In this document: in pieces, positions 18,368 through 27,977 of the stretch
Layout: each line of letters starts with the position of its first letter
Position numbering within the stretch: the first letter of the stretch is position 1
DNA from: Gordonia heveisoli
Lineage (GTDB): Bacteria > Actinomycetota > Actinomycetes > Mycobacteriales > Mycobacteriaceae
Assembly (NCBI RefSeq): GCF_030315745.1
Contig: NZ_JASXSH010000002.1
Span: 62,001-126,000, forward strand
Length of the DNA stretch: 64,000 nt
Reading direction: 5' to 3'
Notes under the pieces: generated by a model
Seen by the model: the letters and a program-made list of their open reading frames with translations, nothing else
Database searches by the model: none
What the model was told of the DNA's origin: nothing
Made by a program: the position numbers and the translations under genes

Positions 18368-19140
18368 CCGCATCGACCACGCCGGTCACCGGTCGCCGTT
18401 TCAGCGAGGACCAGCTGCGTGCGATCGCCGAAGACGGTGCCCGCACCCTCGGCTCCGATGCCGGCGCCGAGGAACTGTTGCGCTGGACCGCAAGAACCTT
18501 CGGCACCAACTTCGTGGTGGCCTCCAACATGCAGGATGCGGTCCTCGTCGACCTCGCCGTCAAGCACATCGACCGTGACGCACTCGACGGTGACCCGCTG
18601 AAGATCCTGTTCCTCGACACCGGCTATCACTTCGCCGAGACGATCGGCACCCGCGACGCCGTCGAGGCCGTCTACGCACCGTCGCCCGACACCGATCGTC
18701 CTGGTGTCGAGATCGTCGATCTCACTCCCGAGCACAGCGTCGCACAGCAGGACGAACTGTTGGGCCGCAACCTCTTCGCCCGCGATCCCGGCGAATGCTG
18801 CCGGCTGCGCAAGGTGGTCCCGCTCCGGGCCGGTCTGTCGCACTACGACGCTTGGGTCACCGGTATCCGCCGGGTGGAGGCCCCCACTCGGGCCAACGCC
18901 CCGCTGGTGTCCTTCGACGAGGGCTTCGGACTGGTGAAGATCAACCCGATCGCCCCGTGGTCCGACGAGACCATGCAGGAGTACATCGACGCCAACGGCG
19001 TGTTGGTCAACCCGCTGGTCGACGAAGGCTATCCATCCATCGGCTGCGCCCCGTGCACGGCCAAACCCGAACCCGGATCCGATCCGCGCAGTGGCCGTTG
19101 GGCCGGCCGCGCCAAGACAGAATGTGGGCTGCACGCATGA
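18364..19140 (+). CDS. cysH: Assimilatory adenylylsulfate (APS) reductase CysH
   Basis: CysH reduces APS to sulfite using thioredoxin-type electrons. The four cysteines of the bacterial APS-reductase 4Fe-4S site are present: C145-C146 (GECCRLRK) and C228-x2-C231 (GCAPC). The catalytic Cys is C254 in the C-terminal ECGLH. This pattern marks an APS rather than a PAPS reductase. The PP-loop-like N-terminal half includes LFLDTGYHF. Length 258. ATG start overlaps the sirA stop (ATGA). Confidence 0.94.
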   Translation: MTASTTPVTGRRFSEDQLRAIAEDGARTLGSDAGAEELLRWTARTFGTNFVVASNMQDAVLVDLAVKHIDRDALDGDPLKILFLDTGYHFAETIGTRDAVEAVYAPSPDTDRPGVEIVDLTPEHSVAQQDELLGRNLFARDPGECCRLRKVVPLRAGLSHYDAWVTGIRRVEAPTRANAPLVSFDEGFGLVKINPIAPWSDETMQEYIDANGVLVNPLVDEGYPSIGCAPCTAKPEPGSDPRSGRWAGRAKTECGLHA

Positions 19141-20078
19141 CCATCACCGACACCACCACCGGGGTCCGCGACCTGTCCGACCCGGACAACTTCACCACCC
19201 TCGACGCGCTCGAATCCGAGTCGATCCACATCTTCCGCGAGGTGGCCGGCGAGTTCGAGCGTCCGGTGATCCTGTTCTCCGGCGGTAAGGACTCGACGCT
19301 GCTGCTGCACCTGGCGCTCAAGGCGTTCTGGCCCGCGCCGCTGCCGTTCGCACTGCTGCACGTCGACACCGGACACAACCTGCCGGAGATCATCCAGTTC
19401 CGCGACGAGATCGTGGAACGCCACAATCTGCGGTTGCACGTCGCCAAGGTTGAGGATTACCTGGCCGACGGTCGCCTGACCGAACGCCCGGACGGTATCC
19501 GCAACCCGCTGCAGACGATCCCGCTGCTCGACGGCATCACCGAGAATCGCTTCGACGCGGTCTTCGGCGGTGCCCGTCGCGACGAGGAGCGCGCCCGTGC
19601 CAAGGAGCGGATCTTCTCGCTGCGCAACGCTTTCGGACAGTGGGATCCCAAGCGCCAGCGTCCCGAACTGTGGAACCTGTACAACGGTCGCCACGCGCCG
19701 GGTGAGCATGTGCGCGTGTTCCCGCTGAGTAACTGGACCGAACTCGACGTCTGGCGCTACATCGCTCGCGAGCAGGTCCTGCTCGCGCCGCTGTACTACG
19801 CCCACGAGCGTGAGGTGTACCAGCGCGACGGCATGTGGATGACCTCCGGCCCGTGGGGCGGTCCGCGCGAGGACGAGGTGGTCGAGACCCGCATGGTCCG
19901 CTACCGCACCGTCGGCGACGGCTCCACCACCGGCGCCGTACTGTCCGAGGCCACCGACAACGAAGCCGTGCTCGCGGAGGTCGCCGCATCGCGCCTGACC
20001 GAGCGTGGTGCCACCCGCGGCGACGACCGTGTCTCCGAGGCCGCCATGGAAGACCGCAAGCGCGAAGGATACTTCTGA
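19137..20078 (+). CDS. cysD: Sulfate adenylyltransferase subunit 2 CysD
   Basis: CysD is the small subunit of ATP sulfurylase and makes APS from ATP and sulfate with the help of the GTPase CysN. The PP-loop is FSGGKDST (about residue 45), followed by LLHVDTGHN. Later blocks FGGARRDEERARAKE and FPLSNWTELDVWRYI are family signatures. Length 313, normal for the family. It overlaps cysH by four bases and cysN by one (TGATG). Confidence 0.95.
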   Translation: MTITDTTTGVRDLSDPDNFTTLDALESESIHIFREVAGEFERPVILFSGGKDSTLLLHLALKAFWPAPLPFALLHVDTGHNLPEIIQFRDEIVERHNLRLHVAKVEDYLADGRLTERPDGIRNPLQTIPLLDGITENRFDAVFGGARRDEERARAKERIFSLRNAFGQWDPKRQRPELWNLYNGRHAPGEHVRVFPLSNWTELDVWRYIAREQVLLAPLYYAHEREVYQRDGMWMTSGPWGGPREDEVVETRMVRYRTVGDGSTTGAVLSEATDNEAVLAEVAASRLTERGATRGDDRVSEAAMEDRKREGYF

Positions 20079-21373
20079 TGAAACACTCCCCCGACCTTCT
20101 GCGGATCGCCACCGCGGGCAGCGTCGACGACGGCAAGTCCACCCTCGTGGGCCGACTGCTCTTCGACACGAAATCGGTTCTGGCCGACCAGATCGACGCC
20201 GTCACCAAGGCCTCGGTCGATCGCGGGATGGACACCCCGGACCTGTCGCTGCTCGTCGACGGCCTGCGCGCCGAACGCGAACAGGGCATCACCATCGACG
20301 TCGCCTACCGCTACTTCGCCACTCCGGCACGGTCGTTCGTCCTGGCCGATACCCCCGGCCATGTGCAGTACACCCGCAACACGGTGTCCGGCGCGTCGAC
20401 CGCACAGCTGGTCATCCTGCTGGTCGACGCCCGTAACGGCGTCGTCGCCCAGACCCGCAGGCATGCCGCGGTGATGGCGCTGCTGGGTGTGCCGCAGCTG
20501 GTGCTGGCCGTGAACAAGATCGACCTTGTCGACAACCCGGCCGAGGTGTTCGCGCAGATCTCCGAGGACTTCAACACCCTGACCACCACTCTCGGCTACG
20601 CGCCCGAGCAGGTTCAGGAGATCCCGGTGTCGGCGCTCAACGGCGACAACGTGGCGATCCGGTCGGCGAACACCCCGTACTACGACGGCCCGACGCTCAT
20701 CGAGCATTTGGAGACCGTGCCGAACGAGCCTTCTCGTGGCGACGTCGGCCTGCGTTTCCCGGTGCAGTACGTGATCCGGCCCCGCACCGCGGAGTACCCC
20801 GACTACCGCGGCTACGCGGGTCAGATCGCCGCCGGTCGAGTCTCGGTCGGCGACGAGGTGGTCATCCTGCCGTCGGGCAAGCGATCCACGATCAGCCAGA
20901 TCGACACCCCGGACGGTCAGCTGGCGACCGCACACACCGGGCGCAGCGTCACCCTGCTCCTCGAGGACGACGTCGACATCTCGCGTGGCGACCTGATCTC
21001 CGCGGTGGCCGATGCGCCCGAGCCGATCTCACAGTTCACCGCGACCGTGTGCTGGCTGTCGGACAAGCCGTTGCGTCCGGGTGCCCGGCTGCTGCTCAAG
21101 CACGGGGCCAAGACCACTCAGGCGATCATCGGTGGCATCGACGCCCTCTTCGATGAGCAGAACCTGTCGATTATCGACGCCCCCGGTTCCGCCGAACTGA
21201 ACCAGATCGTGCGGATCTCGGTGCAGACCGCCGAGGAGATCCCCGCCGACGATTATCAGGTCAACCGCGAATCGGGTAGCTTCCTGCTGATCGATCCGCA
21301 GGGCGGCAACACGCTGGCAGCCGGCCTGGTCGGCGACGCACTCGCGCCGCTGCACCTCAAAGAGCTGGTGTGA
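20078..21373 (+). CDS. cysN: Sulfate adenylyltransferase subunit 1 CysN (no APS kinase domain)
   Basis: CysN is the elongation-factor-like GTPase subunit of ATP sulfurylase. G1 is AGSVDDGKST, the switch II block is DTPGHVQY and G4 is NKID. Beta-barrel domains II and III follow. At 431 residues it lacks the C-terminal CysC kinase that is fused in mycobacterial CysNC. No separate cysC lies in this window. With an APS reductase in the operon, PAPS is not needed for assimilation. CysN and the sirB-like gene overlap by GTGA. Confidence 0.94.
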   Translation: MKHSPDLLRIATAGSVDDGKSTLVGRLLFDTKSVLADQIDAVTKASVDRGMDTPDLSLLVDGLRAEREQGITIDVAYRYFATPARSFVLADTPGHVQYTRNTVSGASTAQLVILLVDARNGVVAQTRRHAAVMALLGVPQLVLAVNKIDLVDNPAEVFAQISEDFNTLTTTLGYAPEQVQEIPVSALNGDNVAIRSANTPYYDGPTLIEHLETVPNEPSRGDVGLRFPVQYVIRPRTAEYPDYRGYAGQIAAGRVSVGDEVVILPSGKRSTISQIDTPDGQLATAHTGRSVTLLLEDDVDISRGDLISAVADAPEPISQFTATVCWLSDKPLRPGARLLLKHGAKTTQAIIGGIDALFDEQNLSIIDAPGSAELNQIVRISVQTAEEIPADDYQVNRESGSFLLIDPQGGNTLAAGLVGDALAPLHLKELV

Positions 21374-22089
21374 CACCGACTCTCGTACTGGTAGCGCACG
21401 GCAGCCGGGATCCGCGATTCGCCGACACCACCCGACGGGTGCGTGCCGCGGTTGCCGACCGGCTGCCGGGCGTGCGGGTCGAACTGTCCTACCTCGACCT
21501 CGACTCCCCTTCGGTCGGTGAGGTTCTCACCGACCTGGCCGAGCCGCCGGTCGTCGTGCCACTGCTCCTGGCCGACGGATATCACAGCAAGATCGATCTG
21601 CCCGCACTGATCGCCGAGCATCATCCGCAGGCCCGGCAGACCGCGGTGATCGGCACGCATTCGCTGGTCTCCGGTCTGACCGACCGGCTCGTCGAGGCCG
21701 GCCTGTCCGGTCGTGACGGCATCCTGCTGTGCTCGGTCGGCTCCTCCGACCAGGGCGCGGACCTGCATGCGCGGCGCCGCGCCATCGAACTCTCCACCCG
21801 GCTCAACCGCCCGGTCGAGGTTGTCTTCGCAACCAAGCTGGGCACCGAGAACCGCATGGTGCGCCTGGCCATTCGCCGACTGCGCGCCACCGGAGCCCAG
21901 CAGATCGCGCTCAGTCCGTACTTCTTGTCGGCGGGGTTGCTCACCGAACGCGTCGAAGCCGCACTCGACGAGTTCGAGACCGGTGTGCGCGTGGCCGGAC
22001 CGCTTGGTACCCATCCTGCGGTCATCGATGCGATCAGCAGCGAATACCTGCGTGCCGCAAGGCTATCGACCATCGCCACCGGTCTCTGA
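21370..22089 (+). CDS. sirB: Sirohydrochlorin ferrochelatase-like protein (SirB/CbiX)
   Basis: This 239-residue protein has two CbiX-like halves. The first opens LVLVAHGSRDPRFADT with the metal-binding His of the chelatase family. A second His lies in PLLLADGYHSKID. The second half has FATKLGTENRM and LSPYFLSAGLL. It probably inserts iron into sirohydrochlorin to complete the siroheme of SirA, as its translational coupling with the operon suggests. A cobalt chelatase role is less likely, since no cobalamin genes are nearby. Positional equivalent in M. tuberculosis: Rv2393 (che1). Confidence 0.85.
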   Translation: MTPTLVLVAHGSRDPRFADTTRRVRAAVADRLPGVRVELSYLDLDSPSVGEVLTDLAEPPVVVPLLLADGYHSKIDLPALIAEHHPQARQTAVIGTHSLVSGLTDRLVEAGLSGRDGILLCSVGSSDQGADLHARRRAIELSTRLNRPVEVVFATKLGTENRMVRLAIRRLRATGAQQIALSPYFLSAGLLTERVEAALDEFETGVRVAGPLGTHPAVIDAISSEYLRAARLSTIATGL

Positions 22090-22128
22090 AACCGTCCGCC
22101 GGCCAGTTGAGGTCGCGGGCCCGGTGTG

Positions 22129-23730
22129 TCATGCCGGCCGGAAGGTGTCCGGATCGGCCGCGGCCCAGTCGGCCTCCCACGACGCCGGCGGATCGTCGAG
22201 TAGTTGCCCGGGCGCCAGCCACTCGTAGAGTTCGGCATAGGAACGGTCACCGGTCGCATCGATCCGTTTGAAGAGCATCGCCGGATGCAGTTGCGCAGGG
22301 TGCGTGACACCCATGGTCGCCATGATCTGCACGGCCTGCGCGACAGTTGCCTCCTGATACCGCCGAACCCGTTGCGTCTTGTCCCCCACGTGCAGCGCCC
22401 GCGCGCGGTGTGGGTCCTGGGTCGCCACCCCGCTCGGACATGTGTTCGTGTGACAACGCTGGGCCTGAATACAGCCGGCAGCCATCATCATGGCGCGCGC
22501 AGCATTCGTGTAATCTGCGCCCTGCACAAGACGTTTGACGATATCGGCACCGCCGGCGACCTTTCCGCTCGCACCGATCGTGACCCGGTCGCGCAGCCCG
22601 GCGCCCACGAGCGCGTTGTGGACCGTGATGAGTCCCTCGGTCAGCGGCATCCCGACGTGATCCTCATATTCCAGTGGCGCGGCCGCGGTTCCGCCCTCAG
22701 CACCGTCGACGACGATGAAGTCCGGAGTGATCTGCTCGGCGATCATCGCCTTGCAGAGTGCGAGCATTTCACGCCGGCTGCCGACGCACAGCTTGATCCC
22801 GATCGGCTTGCCGTCGGCCAGTTCTCGCATCGTCCCGATGAACTGAGCGAGTTCGCGGGGCGTCGAGAACACCGAATGCGCGGGCGGGCTCACGCACTTC
22901 TGGTGCGCAGGCACCCCGCGATAGCGAGCGATCTCCTCGCTCACCTTCGCGGCGGGCAGCACCCCGCCGACGCCGGGCTTCGCGCCTTGGCTGAGTTTGA
23001 GGGATACGCATTTGATGCGTTCGTGCGAGGACTGGTCGGCGAACTGGACCGGGTCGAATCGGCCGTCGGCGGTTCGCGTCCCGAAGTAGCCCGATCCAAT
23101 CTCCCACACGAGATCTGCACCGGCGTCGAGATGGTACGGGGTGAGTCCGCCCTCCCCGGTATCCTGAGCGAATCCGCCGGCCGCCGCGCCCGCACCGATC
23201 GCACGAATCGCGTTGGCCGACAACGCACCGAAGCTCATCGCGGACACATTCAGCAGTGCCATCGAATACGGCCGTCTGCAGTCCGGTCCGCCGATCGTCA
23301 CCCGGGGCGGCTGGTCCGGTTCCGGAGCCGGCACCACCGAGTGGACGAGATGCTCGTACCCGATCTCCTCGATGTCGCGCTCGGTACCGAAGGCCTGCTC
23401 ACCGTGAATCCCCTTGGCCCGCTCGTAGATGATCGAGCGACGCTCACGATCGTAGGGACGGCCGTCGTAGTCCCGTTCGATGAAGTACTGCTGGATCTCC
23501 GGGCGCAGCGCCTCCATCAGATAGCGCAGATGCCCGATCACCGGATAGTTCCGCAGAACGGTATGGCGCCGTTGGACCAGGTCGTGGACCCCGGTTGCAC
23601 CCAGCGCAAGCAGGACTACGGCCGGGATCAGCCAGTACGGCCCCCAGATCGCGGCGGCCCCCACCGCCGCGATCCCCACCGCCGCGACCCCCACTGGGCC
23701 GAGCAGGGCAACCGATACCACGCGTGCCAT
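22129..23730 (-). CDS. FMN-binding glutamate-synthase-like protein, membrane-anchored
   Basis: The 533-residue protein starts with two hydrophobic segments (about 5-46). A glutamate synthase central/FMN domain follows (about 75-500). Visible motifs are LNVSAMSFGALSANAI, QDTGEGGLTPYH, KLSQGAKPGVGG and VDGAEGGTAAAPLEY. The 3Fe-4S cysteines appear as C-x5-C-x4-C in CIQAQRCHTNTC. It lacks the amidotransferase and C-terminal domains of GltB, so it is not classical glutamate synthase. Related stand-alone proteins are widespread and mostly uncharacterised. It converges on the sirB-like gene and follows cysA on the same strand after 108 bases. Confidence 0.82.
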   Translation of the reverse strand: MARVVSVALLGPVGVAAVGIAAVGAAAIWGPYWLIPAVVLLALGATGVHDLVQRRHTVLRNYPVIGHLRYLMEALRPEIQQYFIERDYDGRPYDRERRSIIYERAKGIHGEQAFGTERDIEEIGYEHLVHSVVPAPEPDQPPRVTIGGPDCRRPYSMALLNVSAMSFGALSANAIRAIGAGAAAGGFAQDTGEGGLTPYHLDAGADLVWEIGSGYFGTRTADGRFDPVQFADQSSHERIKCVSLKLSQGAKPGVGGVLPAAKVSEEIARYRGVPAHQKCVSPPAHSVFSTPRELAQFIGTMRELADGKPIGIKLCVGSRREMLALCKAMIAEQITPDFIVVDGAEGGTAAAPLEYEDHVGMPLTEGLITVHNALVGAGLRDRVTIGASGKVAGGADIVKRLVQGADYTNAARAMMMAAGCIQAQRCHTNTCPSGVATQDPHRARALHVGDKTQRVRRYQEATVAQAVQIMATMGVTHPAQLHPAMLFKRIDATGDRSYAELYEWLAPGQLLDDPPASWEADWAAADPDTFRPA

Positions 23731-23838
23731 ATCGCCATGACACCACCGGTTCGGCCCGGTGTCTCGCGTTCACGACACCGATCCCACTTCCATCCACCCG
23801 TATCGGGCATAGTGGACCGGCGTTTGTCCTACCGGCGG

Positions 23839-24834
23839 TCAGGACACGACGAGATTGGGCACCTTCGTCGCGCGGGCAAAGATCTGCTCACCCGGCTGCA
23901 GGTGCAGGGCGTTGGCATCACCACGGGTGATCTGGGCGGCGAACTCGTCGCCGGTGGCCGCGGCCACCAACTCCACACGGGTCTCGAATCCCAGGTTCAC
24001 CACGCGGGCCACGGTCGCCTTGATGACACCGGTGTCGAGTGCGGCGTCCGCGGCCGGCAGCGCCAGCTCGGGGTTGCGGCCGATCCGAATGTCGTGCGGG
24101 CGGACCAGTTCGCCGTTGAGGCGGACGGTGGAGCCCAGGAAGGATGCCACGAACGCGTTGACCGGTCGATCGTAGAGATCATCGGGGCTGCCGATCTGCT
24201 CGATCCGGCCCTTGTTCAGCACCGCGATCCGGTCGCTGACGTCCAGCGCCTCCTGCTGGTCGTGGGTGACCAGCACGGTGGTCACATGAACCTCGTCGTG
24301 CAGCCGCCGCAGCCACTTGCGCAGATCCTCGCGAACCTTGGCGTCGAGCGCACCGAACGGCTCGTCGAGCAGCAGCACCTGCGGGTCGACCGCGAGCGCC
24401 CGCGCCAGCGCCATGCGCTGTCGCTGACCGCCGGAAAGCTGTGCGGGGTACCGCTTCTGGAACCCGGTGAGCCCGACGATCTCCAGCAGCTCGTCGACCT
24501 TCTTGTCAATCTCCGGCTTGGGACGCTTACGGATCTTGAGACCGAAGGCGACGTTGTCGCGGACCGTCAGATGCTTGAACGCGGCATAATGCTGGAACAC
24601 GAACCCGATGTCGCGCTTCTGCGGCGACAGACCCGACACATCGCTGCCGCTGATGATGACGGTGCCCGAGTCAAGGCTGTCCAGCCCTGCGATGGCGCGC
24701 AGCAATGTCGACTTACCCGAACCCGACGGTCCGAGCAGCGAGGTCAGCGAGCCGTCCGGGATTTCGATGGAAACGTCGTCGAGAGCGGCGAAGTCGCCGT
24801 AGCGCTTGTTGGCGCCGATAACCGAGATCGACAT
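23839..24834 (-). CDS. cysA: Sulfate/thiosulfate ABC importer, ATP-binding protein CysA
   Basis: This 331-residue ATPase powers sulfate uptake. It has Walker [10 protein letters not shown], signature [15 protein letters not shown], Walker [12 protein letters not shown] and the switch His in [12 protein letters not shown]-terminal TOBE-like domain (about 240-331) carries the regulatory region. It starts one base downstream of the cysW stop, making it the fourth gene of subI-cysT-cysW-cysA. The ATG and Asp-rich context agree with M. tuberculosis CysA1. Confidence 0.94.
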   Translation of the reverse strand: MSISVIGANKRYGDFAALDDVSIEIPDGSLTSLLGPSGSGKSTLLRAIAGLDSLDSGTVIISGSDVSGLSPQKRDIGFVFQHYAAFKHLTVRDNVAFGLKIRKRPKPEIDKKVDELLEIVGLTGFQKRYPAQLSGGQRQRMALARALAVDPQVLLLDEPFGALDAKVREDLRKWLRRLHDEVHVTTVLVTHDQQEALDVSDRIAVLNKGRIEQIGSPDDLYDRPVNAFVASFLGSTVRLNGELVRPHDIRIGRNPELALPAADAALDTGVIKATVARVVNLGFETRVELVAAATGDEFAAQITRGDANALHLQPGEQIFARATKVPNLVVS

Positions 24835-24835
24835 G

Positions 24836-25789
24836 TCACACGCCTTCCTTCTGTTCGATGGTCTGTCGCGAATCGATGGCTTCCGGTCCGTGCGGAGGGG
24901 TCAGCACCAGTTCTTCGCTGCCGTGTCCGCCGTCGGTGTCGGTCTCCGCCGAATCCTGGTGGTAGTACTGGCTGGCCCGCTCGTATCGGCCCTTGGCCCG
25001 ACGCTCGATGAGCGTCATCGCGACTAGGACCAGGATCGCCACGAACATCAGCAGGGTCGCCGCCGCATAGGCGCCGTATTCGTTGTAGTCGTCGGTGTAG
25101 CGGGAATGCACCAGCAGGGTCAGGGTCTGCGAGATACCCGGGAAGTTCGACGACACCATGGTCACCGCGCCGTATTCGCCCAGTGCGCGGGCGATGGTCA
25201 GGACGATGCCGTAGGTGAGGCCCCAGCGGATCGCGGGCAGCGTGATCCGGTAGAAGGTCTGCCAGCTATTGGCTCCGAGGGTGGCCGCCGCCTGTTCCTG
25301 TTCGGTGCCGATCTCGTGCAGCACCGGCTCCACCTCACGCACCACGAAGGGCAGCGTGACGAACAGGGTCGCCAGGACCAGACCCGGGAATCCGAAGATG
25401 ATGCGGAAGCCGGTGCTCTCGATGCCCCCGAACCAGCCGCCGTAACCCCACAGCAGGATCAGCGCGACACCGACGACGACCGGCGACACCGCGAACGGAA
25501 GGTCGACGACCGACTGCAGGAACCGCTTGCCGGGGAACCTGCCTCGCACGAGCGCCAATGCCGTGGTGATACCGAAGACGACGTTGAGCGGTACCACGAT
25601 CACCACGATCAGCAGGCTCAGCTGCAAGGCGGAGATCGCGGCCGGGGTGGTGATCCATTCCCAGAACTGGCCGAAGCCGTGTTCGAAGGAACGCCAGAAG
25701 ATCAGGCCGACCGGGACGACCAGCAAGATGAAGAGATAGATGAGCGCGATGGCGCGCAACCCATAGCGTGTGATCGGTGACAGTCTCAC
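24836..25789 (-). CDS. cysW: Sulfate ABC transporter permease CysW
   Basis: This 317-residue inner-membrane protein has six predicted helices. The binding-protein-dependent transport motif lies in the cytosolic loop ([21 protein letters not shown], the coupling helix for CysA). GTG start overlaps the cysT stop (GTGA). After the last helix, an about 55-residue acidic tail, with [12 protein letters not shown], is longer than in typical CysW and has no known function. It pairs with CysT to form the channel. Confidence 0.93.
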   Translation of the reverse strand: MRLSPITRYGLRAIALIYLFILLVVPVGLIFWRSFEHGFGQFWEWITTPAAISALQLSLLIVVIVVPLNVVFGITTALALVRGRFPGKRFLQSVVDLPFAVSPVVVGVALILLWGYGGWFGGIESTGFRIIFGFPGLVLATLFVTLPFVVREVEPVLHEIGTEQEQAAATLGANSWQTFYRITLPAIRWGLTYGIVLTIARALGEYGAVTMVSSNFPGISQTLTLLVHSRYTDDYNEYGAYAAATLLMFVAILVLVAMTLIERRAKGRYERASQYYHQDSAETDTDGGHGSEELVLTPPHGPEAIDSRQTIEQKEGV

Positions 25790-26667
25790 TGGTCGCGCTC
25801 CTCTCGATTGGACTGACGGCTGCCGACGACCCGCAGGATCAGCAGCGCCACGAAGGCGATGACGAGCAGGGCCACCGACACCGCGGCCGCGTTGACCGGC
25901 TCGTCGACCTCGATCTGCTGCTGGATGTACTGCGAGGCGACCTGCGTTTCACCCGGGATGTTGCCGCCGATCAGGACGACCGAGCCGAACTCGCCGATCG
26001 CACGGGTGAAGGCCAGGCCGGCACCGGTGAGGATGGACGGCAGCAGCGCGGGCAGCACGATCTTGCGCCAGGTCAGCCAGTTGCTGGCGCCCAGCACGGC
26101 TGCGGCCTCTTCGACGTCACGGTCGATCTCGATCAGCACCGGCTGCACCTGCCGGACCACGAAGGGCAGGGTGACGAAGGTCAGCGCCACGATCAGGCCG
26201 GGTTGCGTCGCGTTGAGCTGGATGTCGATCGGGCTGTTCGGGCCGTAGAGCGACAGCAACACCAGGCTGGCGACGATGGTCGGCAACGCGAAGGGCAGGT
26301 CGATGATCGCGTTGACGAAACTCTTGCCCCAGAACTCGTCTCGTACCAGGACCCAGGCCAGGATGGTGCCGAAGACGACGTTGATGAGCGCGACCACGAT
26401 GGACACCAGGACGGTGATCCGCAGTGCGTCCAGCGCGGCGGGATCGGTGATCGCATCCCAGAAGCCGCTCCATCCATCGTCGAAGGACTGCACGGTGATG
26501 GCAGCCAGCGGCAGCAGCACGATGACGCTCAGCCACAGCCAGGCGACACCGATGCCCAGCGGCGAGACACCGCTGAATGTCCGTGATCGTCCGAGGAAAC
26601 CCCCGGGGGCTCCGGAATCCGGGGATTCGGGCCGCGGCGCCGAATCCTGTACGGGTGCACTCATCAC
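25786..26667 (-). CDS. cysT: Sulfate ABC transporter permease CysT
   Basis: This 293-residue permease has six membrane helices. The EAA-type loop reads EEAAAVLGASNWLTWRKIVLPALLPS (residues about 195-220), and only its ends are quoted as evidence: VEEAAAVLG and KIVLPALLP. Two starts are possible in GTGATG: GTG 26667 or ATG 26664; the second overlaps the subI stop by one base. The N-terminal 30 residues are Pro/Asp-rich and cytoplasmic. It forms the heterodimeric channel with CysW. Confidence 0.93.
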   Translation of the reverse strand: MMSAPVQDSAPRPESPDSGAPGGFLGRSRTFSGVSPLGIGVAWLWLSVIVLLPLAAITVQSFDDGWSGFWDAITDPAALDALRITVLVSIVVALINVVFGTILAWVLVRDEFWGKSFVNAIIDLPFALPTIVASLVLLSLYGPNSPIDIQLNATQPGLIVALTFVTLPFVVRQVQPVLIEIDRDVEEAAAVLGASNWLTWRKIVLPALLPSILTGAGLAFTRAIGEFGSVVLIGGNIPGETQVASQYIQQQIEVDEPVNAAAVSVALLVIAFVALLILRVVGSRQSNREERDQ

Positions 26668-27773
26668 TGGCCTCCCGACTTGTAGATCTTGGTGATCGCA
26701 CCGTTCTTCGAGAACAACGCGTCGTCGACGGCCTTCCAGCCGGTCAGATCCTTACCGTCGTTCTTCGCCGCGGTGCCCTTGCCGAGTTCGGCACCGAGTT
26801 GCTTGATCGTCCACAGCTTCTCGTAGGGGCGGAACAGCCCCGCCGTTTCTTTCACGATCGCGGGGACCACCGGCCGGAAGCCCTCGGCTGCCCAGATGCG
26901 CTGCGCCTCGTCGGTGAAGAGGTAGTCGACGAAGGCATTGGCGCCGGTGAGGTCTTTGGTGGTGTTGACGACCGCGACCGGATTCTCGATCTTGAAGGTC
27001 TGGGCGGGGATCACATAGTCGATCTGGTTCTTGGGCGCGGCGTCCGCGTTGGCGCGGTCGAGCATGATCGCCTCGTTCTCATAGCTGATCAGCACGTCGC
27101 CCTGGCCCTGCTCAAAGGCGGTGGTGGCCTCACGGCCCGACTTCGGCTGCACGGTGATGTGCTCGCGCACGAGTTCCTTGATGTAGGCCAGACCGGCCTC
27201 GACGTCGGTGCCGCCGTTGCTCTTCGCGGCGAACGGTGCCAGCAGATTCCATTTCGCCGACCCGGAGCTACCCGGGTTGGGGGTCACCACCTCGACACCC
27301 GGCTTGAGCAGGTCATCCCAGGTGTGGATGTTCTTCGGGTTGCCCTTGCGCACAACCAGCGCGACGACCGAACCGAACGGCGTGCTGTTGTACTGCCGGT
27401 CCTTCCAGTTCTTGTCGACGACGCCGGCCTTGACGAGCCGGGTGATGTCGGGTTCGACCGAGAAGTTCACCACGTCGGCGGGCACCCGGCGCGCAACCTT
27501 GCGCGACTGGTCGCCGGACGCGCCGTAGGAGGCCGAGAAGCCGATGTCGGATCCTTGCGGAGTCTTGCGGAACGCGGGGATGACGACGTCGAAGCCGGGC
27601 TTCGGGACGGCGTAGGCGACCAGGTTCAGATGCCGGCTTCCGCTGGAGATGTCCACCCCACCGGGTTCATCGGTCGATCCACCACCACATGCGGACACCA
27701 TTCCCGCGGTCATGGCCAGCGCCACGATCGCGAATAAGACCGAGCGCCATCGGCGTGGTCTGTGACCGGTCAT
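26664..27773 (-). CDS. subI: Sulfate-binding lipoprotein SubI (Sbp/CysP)
   Basis: This is the extracytoplasmic receptor of the sulfate importer. The 369-residue precursor has a lipoprotein signal peptide: RRWR, a hydrophobic stretch 12-24, then VSAC with lipid Cys29. The mature protein has sulfate-binding-family blocks VNFSVEPDIT, GNPKNIHTWDDLLKPG and PNPGSSGSAKWNLLAP. ATG 27773 is preceded by GGAGGAG five bases upstream. An in-frame ATG at 27839 would add 22 residues before the signal peptide and was rejected. First gene of the importer operon; the regulator is not visible. Confidence 0.94.
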   Translation of the reverse strand: MTGHRPRRWRSVLFAIVALAMTAGMVSACGGGSTDEPGGVDISSGSRHLNLVAYAVPKPGFDVVIPAFRKTPQGSDIGFSASYGASGDQSRKVARRVPADVVNFSVEPDITRLVKAGVVDKNWKDRQYNSTPFGSVVALVVRKGNPKNIHTWDDLLKPGVEVVTPNPGSSGSAKWNLLAPFAAKSNGGTDVEAGLAYIKELVREHITVQPKSGREATTAFEQGQGDVLISYENEAIMLDRANADAAPKNQIDYVIPAQTFKIENPVAVVNTTKDLTGANAFVDYLFTDEAQRIWAAEGFRPVVPAIVKETAGLFRPYEKLWTIKQLGAELGKGTAAKNDGKDLTGWKAVDDALFSKNGAITKIYKSGGQ

Positions 27774-27897
27774 CGCCCCTCCTCCAGCACACCCGGAACA
27801 CCCGGGTATCCGCTTGTTTGACCGGATCAGGCTAACCATGACCGGGCCCTGGGAGTTAGCTACGAATTGGGGTGATCGAAACCGGACTTGCGCTGCG

Positions 27898-27975
27898 CTA
27901 TCGGGTGAGCAACCAGGCGATGACGAGCAACGCGATCAGTGCGATCAAGGCGAGGGTGACGCGGGAACGGATCAT
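27898..27975 (-). CDS. 25-residue hydrophobic microprotein
   Basis: Two bases after the stop of the 66-residue membrane protein gene, an ATG opens a 25-codon frame ending in TAG. It encodes MIRSR, then an almost uninterrupted Leu/Ile/Val/Ala stretch (VTLALIALIALLVIAWLL) and a final TR. Positive residues flank a single membrane helix, so a one-pass membrane peptide is predicted. No strong Shine-Dalgarno precedes it; translation would depend on coupling with the gene before it. It may be real or chance, and its function is unknown. Confidence 0.45.
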   Translation of the reverse strand: MIRSRVTLALIALIALLVIAWLLTR

Positions 27976-27977
27976 GA

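Noticed and set aside
22204..25011. A 935-codon plus-strand frame
   Set aside because: It lies opposite the glutamate-synthase-like gene and cysA, both strongly supported; composition is typical of a shadow frame.
27774..27839. In-frame ATG upstream of subI with a CSGC tract, as a possible cysteine leader
   Set aside because: The frame runs without a stop into subI and the true start at 27773 has a strong GGAGGAG, so it is not a separate leader peptide. The repeat CCGGGTGT occurs twice here but no regulator fits.
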